Below, one piece after another: positions 7,474 to 15,631 of a DNA stretch of 64,000 nucleotides; the first letter of the stretch is position 1; each line of letters starts with the position of its first letter. This DNA comes from JBBSBL01 sp038251325 (GTDB lineage: Bacteria; Actinomycetota; Thermoleophilia; Solirubrobacterales; Solirubrobacteraceae), in contig JBBSBL010000006.1 of NCBI GenBank assembly GCA_038251325.1, positions 12,078 through 76,077 on the forward strand, written 5' to 3'. The translations under genes were made by a program, and so were the position numbers. Under the pieces are notes generated by a model, which saw nothing but the letters and a program-made list of their open reading frames with translations, was not told the origin of the DNA and did no database searches.

Positions 7474-8658
7474 TCAGCTCACGCGGTCCCAGGCCCGGAG
7501 CGCGGGCAGCGGGTCGATCGGGGAGCCGCCCTGGTACCAGCCCGGCGCGGTCCAGATCTCGAAGTGGAGGTGGCAGCCGACCGCGTCGCCGGTGTCCCCG
7601 ACGTAGCCGATCGTCTGGCCGGTGTACACGCGGTCGCCCTTGCCGACCAGCGCCCGCGAGCGCAGGTGGGCGTACATGAAGTCGCGCGTCGTGCCCGCCC
7701 CGTCGATCACGAGGTAGTTGCCGGCGGCGCCCTGGTGCCCGGCGTACTGGACGCGGCCGCCGCGCGCGGCGACGAGGCGGGTGCCGCAGGCGGCGAAGGT
7801 GTCCTGGCCCTGATGGCTGTGGCCGGAGCGGCCCGCGCCGAAGCGCCCGGCCGAGAGTCCGAAGGCGTGCGCACCCCGAATCGGGAAGACGTAGGGGAGG
7901 AAGGTGAACGAGCCGGCCGTCGCCTGACCCTGCGTCCCGAGGGCCTCGGCGCTCGTGCGGACGCCCCGGGCCTGGGCGCCGATCGTGACGCGGAACTGGT
8001 AGCGCCCCGCGGGCTGCACGCGGCCGTGGAGCGTCCCGCCCCAGCGGACGGTCTGCGGGGTGCCCGGATCGACGTCGTACGCCGTCCAGGCGGCGACGCC
8101 CTGCCCGTCGGAGAGCCGGACGAGGTCGACCCGGACGTCCTGGGGCCCGGCGGTCTGCAGCACGTAGGTGAGCCCTGCCCGGCGGCGGCCGTAGAAGGTG
8201 ACGTGGCCGGCCTCGAGCTCGGCCCGCACCCCGGAGCGGCTGGTGAGCGGAGTGCTGCGGTCGATGACGATCGTCGCGCGGCTCGCGGGGGAGGGGACGC
8301 CGGCGGCGTCCGTGACCCGCACCGGGCCCGTTCGGGCGCCGGCGGGCACGCGGACCTTCGCCGTCCCGGCCGTGGCCCTGGCCCGGGCGCCGGCGTCGTC
8401 CGCGCTGCCACGGGCGCCGAGGAAGACCACTGCGACGCGTCCCTCGAGGTGTCGCCCGGCGACCCGGACCGTGCCACCGGGGCGGACGGCCGTGGCGGCG
8501 GTGCAGCGGGTCGCGCAGCGCACCGAGTCGGCCGTGGGGCGTGGAGCGGCGAATGCCCCGCCGTCATCGGCGGCGGCGGGCAGCGCGAAGCCGGCGCCCA
8601 GCGCGCTGATCGTGATCGTGGCTGCCGCGCAGCGGCGCGCGACGGTTTCCGCTCGCAT
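7474..8658 (-). CDS. Secreted M23 (LytM-type) metallopeptidase
   Basis: A 394-residue exported protein. A signal peptide runs to about residue 29 (ALPAAADDGG), an all-beta middle region follows, and a C-terminal LytM/Peptidase_M23 domain spans about residues 275-385. Zinc-site residues are seen in HSHQGQD (His and Asp) and HLHFEIW (HxH). Enzymes of this family cleave peptidoglycan cross-bridges, or act as activators when degenerate; here the metal site looks intact. The ATG at 8658 follows GGGAGG by about 11 bases. Its 185-nt leader holds a c-di-AMP riboswitch, so synthesis should fall when c-di-AMP is high, as for other wall hydrolases under this switch. Confidence 0.92.
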   Translation of the reverse strand: MRAETVARRCAAATITISALGAGFALPAAADDGGAFAAPRPTADSVRCATRCTAATAVRPGGTVRVAGRHLEGRVAVVFLGARGSADDAGARARATAGTAKVRVPAGARTGPVRVTDAAGVPSPASRATIVIDRSTPLTSRSGVRAELEAGHVTFYGRRRAGLTYVLQTAGPQDVRVDLVRLSDGQGVAAWTAYDVDPGTPQTVRWGGTLHGRVQPAGRYQFRVTIGAQARGVRTSAEALGTQGQATAGSFTFLPYVFPIRGAHAFGLSAGRFGAGRSGHSHQGQDTFAACGTRLVAARGGRVQYAGHQGAAGNYLVIDGAGTTRDFMYAHLRSRALVGKGDRVYTGQTIGYVGDTGDAVGCHLHFEIWTAPGWYQGGSPIDPLPALRAWDRVS

Positions 8659-8684
8659 CGAGGTCGATGCCTCCCTTTTCTCGT

Positions 8685-8830
8685 GCCTGCGGGGTTAGCT
8701 GTCGGGCTCGCGCGAAGGGACCGCGCTACCGGGCGCCAGTGCCCGGATTCGCCCCTCGGTCGCCACAGCGGCGACCAGTGGGTTCCCCGCTCCTTCGTGC
8801 CCGGCGGCGGGGACGAAGGACTCGGCTGGC
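8685..8830 (-). ncRNA. c-di-AMP riboswitch (ydaO-yuaA type)
   Basis: Read on the minus strand, this stretch carries the conserved blocks of the ydaO family in order: GCCGAGTCC near the 5' end, CGGGGAACCC, GAGGGGCGAATCC, a variable hairpin, GGTAGCG, and the diagnostic 3' block CCCGACAGCTAACCCCGCAG (8687-8706). It lies between a -10 (8850-8855) and the M23 peptidase start at 8658, and the Shine-Dalgarno sequence follows its 3' end. The class is known to bind c-di-AMP and mostly turns expression off, often of wall-remodelling or potassium/osmolyte genes. Boundaries are approximate. Confidence 0.92.
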
Positions 8831-8849
8831 GTTCAATGCTTCTGTCCTC

Positions 8850-8855
8850 AACATA
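8850..8855 (-). promoter_or_regulatory. -10 element of the riboswitch-M23 transcript
   Basis: TATGTT on the minus strand, preceded by TGTG (extended -10-like). It would start RNA near 8843, just upstream of the riboswitch. Confidence 0.5.
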
Positions 8856-8951
8856 CACAGCGGGCGGGACCGGGTTGCGCCGCCCGGGCGGATGTGGGCA
8901 CCTCCGGTGTCCGGTCGTCGACGGCTGATTCCACGCTCGCCGGCGTTTCCC

Positions 8952-8957
8952 TATCAT
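8952..8957 (+). promoter_or_regulatory. -10 element of rplM-rpsI
   Basis: TATCAT, 42 bases before the rplM ATG, giving a leader of about 36 nt. The rest of the 8659-8999 gap holds the riboswitch on the minus strand, and I see no gene in it. Confidence 0.55.
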
Positions 8958-8966
8958 GGGTCGCTC

Positions 8967-8990
8967 CGCCGCGCCCCGACCGGCGCGGCG
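8967..8990 (+). promoter_or_regulatory. Leader hairpin of rplM
   Basis: Perfect 9-bp inverted repeat CGCCGCGCC / GGCGCGGCG around CCGACC, ending nine bases before the rplM ATG. It occupies the place where a Shine-Dalgarno sequence would be, and none is visible. It may be a control element for L13, but I cannot match it to a known leader class. Confidence 0.4.
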
Positions 8991-8999
8991 TCCTGCGTC

Positions 9000-9434
9000 A
9001 TGAAGACCTACGTCGCCAATCCGGAGACCCGCGATCGCCGCTGGTACGTCGTCGACGCCGAGGGCCAGACCCTCGGCCGGCTGGCCACCCGGCTCGCGGA
9101 CACCCTGCGTGGGAAGCTCAAGCCCGACTACACGCCGCATGTCGACACCGGCGACTTCGTGATCGTCGTCAACGCCGAGAAGATCGCGGTGACCGGCAAC
9201 AAGCGGGCCGACAAGCGCTACTACCGGCACTCGGGCTACCCGGGCGGCCTGCGCTCACGCACGCTGGAGGAGATGCTCCAGCGCCGTCCCGAGGAGGTCA
9301 TCCGGCGCGCGGTGAAGGGGATGCTCCCGCGCAACCGTCTGGCCCGCCGCCAGATCACCAAGCTTAAGGTCTACGCGGGCCCCGAGCATCCCCACGCCGC
9401 CCAGCAGCCCGAGCCCCTGGAGCTTTCCTCGTGA
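9000..9434 (+). CDS. rplM: 50S ribosomal protein L13 (uL13)
   Basis: A 144-residue large-subunit protein of normal length. Signature regions: WYVVDAEGQTLGRLAT at the start, GDFVIVVNAEKIAVTGNK, and RAVKGMLPRNRLARRQ followed by LKVYAGPEHPH. The ATG at 9000 follows a strong hairpin and has no visible ribosome site. Its TGA overlaps the GTG of rpsI by four bases, giving the conserved rplM-rpsI order. The C-terminal PEPLELSS tail is slightly longer than in E. coli. Confidence 0.97.
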   Translation: MKTYVANPETRDRRWYVVDAEGQTLGRLATRLADTLRGKLKPDYTPHVDTGDFVIVVNAEKIAVTGNKRADKRYYRHSGYPGGLRSRTLEEMLQRRPEEVIRRAVKGMLPRNRLARRQITKLKVYAGPEHPHAAQQPEPLELSS

Positions 9435-10303
9435 CCGAGCAGCCGCCGACCGACGAGCCGCAGGAGCCGGAGGCGCCCGCGGCGGAGCCGCCCAAAGACG
9501 AGCCGGCGGCCCCGGAGGCCGAGGCGACGCCGGAGCCCGAGACCGCCCCCGAGCCGACGCCGGACACCGAGCCGGAGGCCGAGTCCACTCCCGGGCCGGC
9601 GCCCGACGCCGAGCCCACCCCTGAGCCGGCGGCGGAGACGACGTCCCCGCCGGATGCCGAGGCCGCTCCCGCCGCCGAGGCTCCGCCGGCGGACGCCGAG
9701 CCCGAGGCCGCCGCGCCGCGCGAGAAGCCGGCCATCCCGGGCGCCGACCTCGAACCCGACATCGTCCCCGAAGGCCAGGACGCGCTCGGGGCCGAAGGCG
9801 CGGAGGGCGTCGCCGATGCGGTCGACGCCGATCCCGAGGCGGCCACCCCGATCGACGGCGAGGAGCCGGCGCCCGACGAGCAGCCGATCGCCGGCGCCAC
9901 GATCGACCTCGCCAAGGGCGCGGCCTACAAGGCGACCGGCAAGCGCAAGAGCGCCGTCGCGCGCGTGGTGCTCACGCCCGGGTCGGGCACCTACACGATC
10001 AACGGGCGCACGCTCGACGCGTTCTTCCCGCGGATCACGTTGCGCCGCGTCATCAGCCAGCCGCTGGAGACCGTCGGCTACGAGACCCGCATGGACGTGA
10101 CCGCCCGCATCCACGGCGGCGGCGTCTCCTCGCAGTCGGGCGCGCTGCGGCACGGGATCGCGCGGGCGCTGCTCGAGGCCGACCCCAACCTCCGCGGCGA
10201 GCTCAAGCGCCGCGGGTTCCTCACGCGCGACCCGCGCCGCAAGGAACGCAAGAAGGCCGGCCTGAAGAAGGCCCGCAAGCGGCCGCAGTTCTCCAAGCGA
10301 TAG
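9431..10303 (+). CDS. rpsI: 30S ribosomal protein S9 (uS9) with long acidic N-terminal extension
   Basis: The last ~125 residues are ordinary uS9: GKRKSAVARV (about residue 169 on), GRTLDAFFPR, GGGVSSQSGALRHGIARAL, and the basic tail ending RPQFSKR that reaches the ribosomal P site. In front sit about 165 residues of Pro/Ala/Glu/Asp-rich, Lys-poor sequence with many EPE/PEP/PAP repeats, predicted to be disordered and strongly acidic. Most bacterial S9 proteins are about 130 residues; actinobacterial ones may have a few dozen extra. The GTG start overlaps rplM in a GTGA and no later start has a ribosome site, though an internal start cannot be excluded. Confidence 0.93.
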   Translation: MTEQPPTDEPQEPEAPAAEPPKDEPAAPEAEATPEPETAPEPTPDTEPEAESTPGPAPDAEPTPEPAAETTSPPDAEAAPAAEAPPADAEPEAAAPREKPAIPGADLEPDIVPEGQDALGAEGAEGVADAVDADPEAATPIDGEEPAPDEQPIAGATIDLAKGAAYKATGKRKSAVARVVLTPGSGTYTINGRTLDAFFPRITLRRVISQPLETVGYETRMDVTARIHGGGVSSQSGALRHGIARALLEADPNLRGELKRRGFLTRDPRRKERKKAGLKKARKRPQFSKR

Positions 10304-10328
10304 CGCTCCGGCGCCCGCGGCGGCCCAC

Positions 10329-11663
10329 ATGACCCGCAGGCTGTTCGGCACGGACGGCGTCCGCGGCCCCGTCGGCGAGACGCTCACGCCGGACCTCGTC
10401 CTCGCGCTCGTCCGCGCGGCGGTTGGAGCCCTGGAGGCCGCCACGCCGCAGGTCCTGGTGATCCGGGACACCCGGGAGTCGGGCCCGATGCTCGAGGCGG
10501 CGCTCGCCGCGGGGATCGCCGAGGCCGGCGGCCACGCCCTGCTGGCCGGCGTGCTCCCGACTCCGGCCGCGCCGCTGCTCATCGCGCGTCACGGGCTCGA
10601 CCTCGGCGCGGTCATCTCCGCCTCCCACAACCCGTTCGCCGACAACGGCGTGAAGTTCTTCGGCGCCGACGGCGACAAGCTCACCGACGCCGCGGAGGGG
10701 GCGATCGAAGCGCGGCTCGACGGGGCGCCCGGACAGCCGACGCGCCCGGTCGGGCGCGTGCGCGCGATGCACGGAACGCTCGAGGACTACCTGCGCGCGC
10801 TCCACGAGCGCTTCGCGGCGCTCGATCTCAGCGGCCGTCGCGTCCTGCTCGACTGCGCGAACGGGGCCACATTCGAGGCGGCGCCCGAGATCTTCCGGCG
10901 CCTGGGCGCCACCGTGGACGTGATGGCCGACACGCCGGACGGCCGCAACATCAACGCCGCCTGCGGCTCCACGCACGTCGAGGCGCTGGCCGCCGCCACC
11001 GCGGCGGGCGGCCACGACGCCGGCTTCGCGTTCGACGGCGACGGGGACCGCGTGCTGGCCGCCGACCGGACCGGCGCGGTGGCCGACGGCGACGAGATCC
11101 TGGCGCTCGCCGCGCTCCACCTGCGCGCGGCCGGCCGGCTCCCGGGCGACGGCGTCGTGGTCACGGTGATGGCGAACTTCGGGTTCCACGCCGCCATGCG
11201 CGCAGCGGGGATCGCGGTGGCCACGACCCCCGTCGGCGACCGCTACGTGCTCGAGGCGCTGCGCGAGCGCGGCTGGGCGTTCGGCGGCGAGCAGTCCGGG
11301 CACGTGATCGACCTGGGGTTCGCGCCCTCGGGCGACGGCATCGCCACCGCGCTGCTCACGCTCGAGGCCCTCGGCGGGCGCGACCTCGCGGAGCGCGACG
11401 CGATGGAGAAGCTGCCCCAGCGCCTGGTCGGCGTCCGCGTGCGCGACCGCAAGGCGTTCGCCGGCGCCGAGGAGGTCCACGCCGCGATCGACCGCGAGGC
11501 CGAGGCGCTCGAGGGCCGCGGGCGCGTCCTCGTCCGCCCCAGCGGCACCGAGCCGCTCATCCGGGTCATGGTCGAGGCGCCCTCCGACGCGGAGGCGGAG
11601 GACGTCTGCCGGCGCCTGGCCGCGCTTGTCGAAGCGTCGCTCGGCGCCGCGACCGCGCGCTGA
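10329..11663 (+). CDS. glmM: Phosphoglucosamine mutase
   Basis: A 444-residue enzyme interconverting glucosamine 6- and 1-phosphate for UDP-GlcNAc and thus peptidoglycan synthesis. The phosphoserine loop is ISASHNPFADNGVKFF (about residues 98-113), the magnesium loop FDGDGDRVLAAD (about 235-246), the sugar loop GEQSGH, and the phosphate-binding RPSGTEPLIRVM near the C-terminus. Starts with the family-typical MTRRLFGTDGVRG. It sits 25 bases after rpsI and immediately before glmS, so two successive hexosamine steps are adjacent. Confidence 0.97.
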   Translation: MTRRLFGTDGVRGPVGETLTPDLVLALVRAAVGALEAATPQVLVIRDTRESGPMLEAALAAGIAEAGGHALLAGVLPTPAAPLLIARHGLDLGAVISASHNPFADNGVKFFGADGDKLTDAAEGAIEARLDGAPGQPTRPVGRVRAMHGTLEDYLRALHERFAALDLSGRRVLLDCANGATFEAAPEIFRRLGATVDVMADTPDGRNINAACGSTHVEALAAATAAGGHDAGFAFDGDGDRVLAADRTGAVADGDEILALAALHLRAAGRLPGDGVVVTVMANFGFHAAMRAAGIAVATTPVGDRYVLEALRERGWAFGGEQSGHVIDLGFAPSGDGIATALLTLEALGGRDLAERDAMEKLPQRLVGVRVRDRKAFAGAEEVHAAIDREAEALEGRGRVLVRPSGTEPLIRVMVEAPSDAEAEDVCRRLAALVEASLGAATAR

Positions 11664-11706
11664 CCGCCCTGACCGGGTCAATACCGGCGGAGCGACCGGC
11701 CGCCGC

Positions 11707-11712
11707 TACACT
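11707..11712 (+). promoter_or_regulatory. -10 element of glmS
   Basis: TACACT, giving a leader of about 72 nt. GGAGG at 11778-11782 precedes the ATG at 11791. The leader shows none of the conserved blocks of the glmS ribozyme. Confidence 0.5.
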
Positions 11713-11790
11713 CGGTCGCACCCGCCTCGGCGGGACGGGCGCCGCCTCGGACGCGGCGTCCGATGCGTTTTGAGAACGGAGGTTTCGCCC

Positions 11791-13668
11791 ATGTGCGGCA
11801 TCGTCGGCTATGTCGGCGCCCGGCCCGTTCGCGACCTGGTGCTCGCGGGCCTCGAGAAGCTGGAGTACCGCGGCTACGACTCCGCCGGCATCTCCGTGCT
11901 CGACCACGGCGAGATCCGCTCGGTGCGTGCGGTCGGGAACCTCTCCGCGCTCCACGCCGCGATCGAGGCGCAGACCCGGGCGACCGCCGGCTCCGGCGCC
12001 GGCGCGGTGGCCGTGGCCGAGCGGGAGACGGGAACCGGCATCGGCCACACACGCTGGGCCACGCACGGCAAGGTGACCGAGGAGAACGCCCACCCGCACA
12101 CCGACACGGCCGACCGCATCCACATCGTGGTCAACGGCATCGTCGAGAACTTCGTCGCGCTCAGGCGCGACCTCCAGGCCGACGGCGCCGTCTTCACCTC
12201 GGAGACCGACGCCGAGGTCATCGCGCACCTCGTCTCCGGCCACGACGACGGCGACCTCCTCGCCGCGGTCCGCGCCGCCTACGCCCGGCTCGAGGGCCAC
12301 TTCGCCTTCGTCGCGATGTCAGCCGCGGAGCCGGGCCTGCTCGTCGGCGCCCGCCGGGAGTGCCCGCTCGTCGTCGGCCGCGGCGAGGGCGAGGCGTTCT
12401 TCGCCTCCGCGGTCCCCGCGTTCCTCGCCGAGACGCGGCACGTCCAGTACATCGAGAACGGGGAGATCGTCGCCATCCGGCCCGACGGCGCCGAGTTCAC
12501 CGCCGCCGACGGCACCCCGGTGACCCGCCCGGTCGTCGAGGTCGACTGGGACGCCGAGACCGCCGAGAAGGGGGGCTACGACACCTTCATGCTCAAGGAG
12601 ATCCACGAGCAGGCGGACGCGGTGGCGGAGACCGTCGCCGATCGCACGGCGCGCGGGACCGGGGTCGACCTCGGGGACCTCGGCTCGATCGACGACGAGC
12701 GGCTGCGGACGATCCGGCGCATCATCGTCGTCGCCTGTGGCACCTCCTACCACGCCGGCCTGATCGGGCGCTACGCGATCGAGGAGTGGGCGCGCGTGCC
12801 GGTCGAGATGGACCTCGCCTCGGAGTACCGCTACCGCAACCCGGTCGTCGGCGCCGACGACCTCGTGATCGGGATCTCCCAGTCCGGGGAGACGCGCGAC
12901 ACCCTCGCCGCGATGAAGCTCGCGCGCGACCGCGGGGCCACCGTGCTCGCGCTGACGAACGTCATGGGCTCCCAGGCCGAGCGCGAGTCCGACGGGGTGC
13001 TCTACACGCGCGCCGGGCTGGAGATCGGAGTCGCCGCCACGAAGACCTTCACGAGCCAGGTGGCGGCCATGTACCTGCTCGCCCTCCGCCTCGCGGAGCT
13101 GCGCGGCACGCTCGAGCCCGACGCGCTCGCGGCGCTGGTGGCCGAGACCAAGCACCTGCCTCACCACGTCGAGACGGTGATCGCCACCACCGAGGCTCCG
13201 GTGCGCTCGATCGACGAGCGCTTCCACGACGCCGACTTCTTCCTCTACCTCGGGCGCCACGTCGGGCTCCCGGTCGCGCTGGAGGGCGCCCTGAAGCTCA
13301 AGGAGATCTCCTACATCGCCTGCGACGCCTACGCCGCCGGCGAGATGAAGCACGGGCCGATCGCGCTGCTCGACGACCGCACCCCCGTGGTCTGCGTCGC
13401 CACGGACTCCCCGGTGCTGGAGAAGGTCGCCTCCAACATGCAGGAGGTCCGGGCCCGCGGCGCCCACGTCATCGCGATCGTCTCGGCGGGCGACGACGCG
13501 ATCGGCGAGCACGCCGAAGAGGTCGTCGAGGTGCCGCGCACCCACTGGATGCTCACGCCGATCCTCGCCGTGATCCCGCTGCAGCTGCTCGCCTACCACG
13601 TCGCCCGCCTGCGCGGCCTCAACGTCGACCAGCCGCGCAACCTCGCAAAGACCGTCACGGTCGAGTAG
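11791..13668 (+). CDS. glmS: Glutamine-fructose-6-phosphate aminotransferase (isomerising)
   Basis: A 625-residue cytoplasmic enzyme that makes glucosamine 6-phosphate from fructose 6-phosphate and glutamine, the entry step of hexosamine synthesis. The mature N-terminal Cys (MCGIVGYVGAR) is the amidotransferase nucleophile; GHTRWATHGKVTEENAHPH is its glutamine-site loop. Two SIS domains follow, with CGTSYHAG, ISQSGETRDT and AATKTFTSQ for sugar phosphate binding, and the C-terminus DQPRNLAKTVTVE is the conserved end. The start at 11791 is fixed by the required Cys2 and by GGAGG upstream. Confidence 0.97.
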   Translation: MCGIVGYVGARPVRDLVLAGLEKLEYRGYDSAGISVLDHGEIRSVRAVGNLSALHAAIEAQTRATAGSGAGAVAVAERETGTGIGHTRWATHGKVTEENAHPHTDTADRIHIVVNGIVENFVALRRDLQADGAVFTSETDAEVIAHLVSGHDDGDLLAAVRAAYARLEGHFAFVAMSAAEPGLLVGARRECPLVVGRGEGEAFFASAVPAFLAETRHVQYIENGEIVAIRPDGAEFTAADGTPVTRPVVEVDWDAETAEKGGYDTFMLKEIHEQADAVAETVADRTARGTGVDLGDLGSIDDERLRTIRRIIVVACGTSYHAGLIGRYAIEEWARVPVEMDLASEYRYRNPVVGADDLVIGISQSGETRDTLAAMKLARDRGATVLALTNVMGSQAERESDGVLYTRAGLEIGVAATKTFTSQVAAMYLLALRLAELRGTLEPDALAALVAETKHLPHHVETVIATTEAPVRSIDERFHDADFFLYLGRHVGLPVALEGALKLKEISYIACDAYAAGEMKHGPIALLDDRTPVVCVATDSPVLEKVASNMQEVRARGAHVIAIVSAGDDAIGEHAEEVVEVPRTHWMLTPILAVIPLQLLAYHVARLRGLNVDQPRNLAKTVTVE

Positions 13669-13679
13669 GACTCCCGCGC

Positions 13680-13701
13680 CGGGGAGATGGCTGATTCCCC
13701 G
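13680..13701 (+). terminator. Hairpin after glmS
   Basis: CGGGGA / TCCCCG stem with a 10-nt loop, 11 bases after the glmS stop and before the acpS promoter. No T run. Confidence 0.4.
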
Positions 13702-13735
13702 ACCTCGCGCACACGCGGCCGCGGAACCAACCATC

Positions 13736-13741
13736 TAGCAT
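13736..13741 (+). promoter_or_regulatory. -10 element of acpS, leaderless geometry
   Basis: TAGCAT ends seven bases before the GTG at 13749, so RNA should begin at or next to the start codon. No Shine-Dalgarno sequence. Confidence 0.6.
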
Positions 13742-13748
13742 CGGCCGG

Positions 13749-14102
13749 GTGAGCCCCGTCGGCGTGGACCTGCTGGAGATCGCCCGCCTCGAGCGGGCCC
13801 TGGCCCGCCACCCGCGGCTGGCGGGGCGGCTCTTCACCGACGCCGAGCGGGCCTACGCGGCGTCGCGCGCGCGACCGGGCCAGCACCACGCCGCGCGGTT
13901 CGGCGCGAAGGAGGCGGTGGCCAAGGCGCGGCGCCTGCCCGTCCTGCGGCCGCGCGAGATCGAGGTCGCGAACGTCGGCGGGCCGCCGGTGGTGCGACTG
14001 CACGGCGCGGCCGCGGCGCGCGCCGAGGAGCTCGGGGTCGCGGTCGAGATCTCGCTCACCCACACGCGGCGCGAGGCCGCCGCGGTCGCGCTCGCCGCGT
14101 GA
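13749..14102 (+). CDS. acpS: Holo-[acyl-carrier-protein] synthase
   Basis: A 117-residue enzyme that transfers 4'-phosphopantetheine from CoA to the serine of acyl carrier protein. Motifs: VGVDLLEIARLER at the start (metal-binding Asp) and FGAKEAVAKA (about residues 54-63, the catalytic Glu/Lys helix), then EISLTHTRREAAAVA at the end. Length is normal. The GTG start is placed seven bases after a -10 hexamer, so the mRNA is probably leaderless. Its TGA overlaps the next GTG by four bases; acpS next to the NAD(P)HX repair gene is a common bacterial order. Confidence 0.94.
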   Translation: MSPVGVDLLEIARLERALARHPRLAGRLFTDAERAYAASRARPGQHHAARFGAKEAVAKARRLPVLRPREIEVANVGGPPVVRLHGAAAARAEELGVAVEISLTHTRREAAAVALAA

Positions 14103-15619
14103 GCCTGCCGGACTGGCTCGAGCCGCTGCCCGGCGCCGCGGAGCAGCGGGCCACCGACCGCCGTGCGATCGAGGCGCTCGGGATCCCCGGCGTCGAGCTC
14201 ATGGAGCGGGCCGGGATCGGGCTCGCCGAGGTGGTGGCGGACCGGGTGCCGACCGGCCCGGTCGTGGTGCTCTGCGGCTCGGGGAACAACGGGGGCGACG
14301 GGCTCGTCGCCGCGCGGCGGCTGCGCGAGCTCGGCCGCGAGGTCGACGTGCTGGCCCTCGGCGATCCCGCCGGGTGGCAGGGCGATGCCGCCGCGAACCG
14401 CGACCGGCTCCCCGGTGAGCCGCCCGCCTCGTGGACCGGCGCCGTGCCCGCCGGCGCGGCCGGCGTCGTCGACGCGATGCTCGGCACGGGCTTCGCGGGT
14501 ACGCCGCGCGAGCCGGTGGCGGGCGCCGTCGCCGCGCTGGCCGCGGCGCGCGAGGGCGGCGGCGTGGTGGTGGCCTGCGACGTGCCGAGCGGGGTGGACG
14601 CCTCGAGTGGCGAGGCGCCGGGCGCCGCAGTGGCGGCCGACGCCACCGTGACCTTCGACGCCGGCAAGCCCGGACTGTGGATCACGCCCGGCAAAGCCCT
14701 GGCGGGCGCGGTGACGGTGGTCGACATCGGGATCCCGTCCGAAGCGGCCGCCACGCCGTCGATCGGACTCATCCGCGACGCGGTGCTCGACGCCGTCCCG
14801 CGACGCGGCGCGGACGCGACCAAGTTCACCGCCGGCAGCGTGCTGGTCTGCGGCGGCTCCACGGGACTCTCTGGCGCGCCCTGTCTCGCGGCGCTCGCCG
14901 CGGCGCGGGCCGGCGCCGGGTACGTCACGGCGGGGATACCGGCCTCGCTCGACCTCGTCGTCGAGGTGCGGCTGCTCGAGGTCATGAGCCTGGCGCTGCC
15001 GGAGAGCGGCGGGGCGCTCGGCCCGGACGCGCTCGACCCGGTGCTGGAGCGCACGGAGCGGGAGGACGCCCTCGTCCTCGGGCCGGGCCTCGGGCGGGGC
15101 GAGGCGACCCAGGAGCTCGCGCGCGCGATCGCCTCGCGCGCCGGGCTGCCGCTCGTGCTCGACGCCGACGGGCTGAATGCGCACGCCGGGCGCCTGGCCG
15201 ACCTCGCGGGACGTGCGGCGCCGACCGTCCTCACGCCCCACGGCGGCGAGCTCGCCCGCCTCCTCGGCGTCGAGGGTGAGGCGGTGCGCGCCCATCGCCT
15301 CGCCCTGGTGCGGGAAGCCGCCGCGCAGGCCGGGGCGGTGGTGGTGCTCAAGGGCGACGACACGCTCGTCGCCCACCCCGACGGGCGGGTGGCCGTGAGC
15401 CCGGGCGGCGCGCCGGCCCTGGCCACCGCCGGGACCGGGGACGTGCTCTCGGGCACGATCGCCGCGATGCTCGCCAAGCGCCTGGATCCCTGGACGGCGG
15501 CGTGCGCCGGCGTGCTGCTCCACCTCCACGCGGGCCGCCTGGCCGGCGCGGCACACGGGCCCGATGGGGTACTCGCCTCCGACGTCGCGGCCCACCTCCC
15601 GGCGTCGCTGGCCCGCTAG
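14099..15619 (+). CDS. nnrD: Bifunctional NAD(P)H-hydrate epimerase / ADP-dependent dehydratase
   Basis: A 506-residue repair enzyme for damaged (hydrated) NADH and NADPH. N-terminal YjeF epimerase domain (to about residue 215) with GSGNNGGDGLVAARRLRELG; C-terminal ribokinase-like dehydratase domain with VLGPGLGRGEAT, VLDADGLNAHAG, LTPHGGELARLLG and ATAGTGDVLSGTIAAMLA, the nucleotide-binding and catalytic Asp region. Both domains look complete, so it should act on both epimers. The GTG at 14099 overlaps acpS by four bases. Confidence 0.94.
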   Translation: MSLPDWLEPLPGAAEQRATDRRAIEALGIPGVELMERAGIGLAEVVADRVPTGPVVVLCGSGNNGGDGLVAARRLRELGREVDVLALGDPAGWQGDAAANRDRLPGEPPASWTGAVPAGAAGVVDAMLGTGFAGTPREPVAGAVAALAAAREGGGVVVACDVPSGVDASSGEAPGAAVAADATVTFDAGKPGLWITPGKALAGAVTVVDIGIPSEAAATPSIGLIRDAVLDAVPRRGADATKFTAGSVLVCGGSTGLSGAPCLAALAAARAGAGYVTAGIPASLDLVVEVRLLEVMSLALPESGGALGPDALDPVLERTEREDALVLGPGLGRGEATQELARAIASRAGLPLVLDADGLNAHAGRLADLAGRAAPTVLTPHGGELARLLGVEGEAVRAHRLALVREAAAQAGAVVVLKGDDTLVAHPDGRVAVSPGGAPALATAGTGDVLSGTIAAMLAKRLDPWTAACAGVLLHLHAGRLAGAAHGPDGVLASDVAAHLPASLAR

Positions 15620-15631
15620 GCTCAGGACGAT

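Noticed and set aside
11713..11790. glmS ribozyme in the glmS leader
   Set aside because: The leader is about 70 nt, too short, and lacks the conserved ribozyme core.
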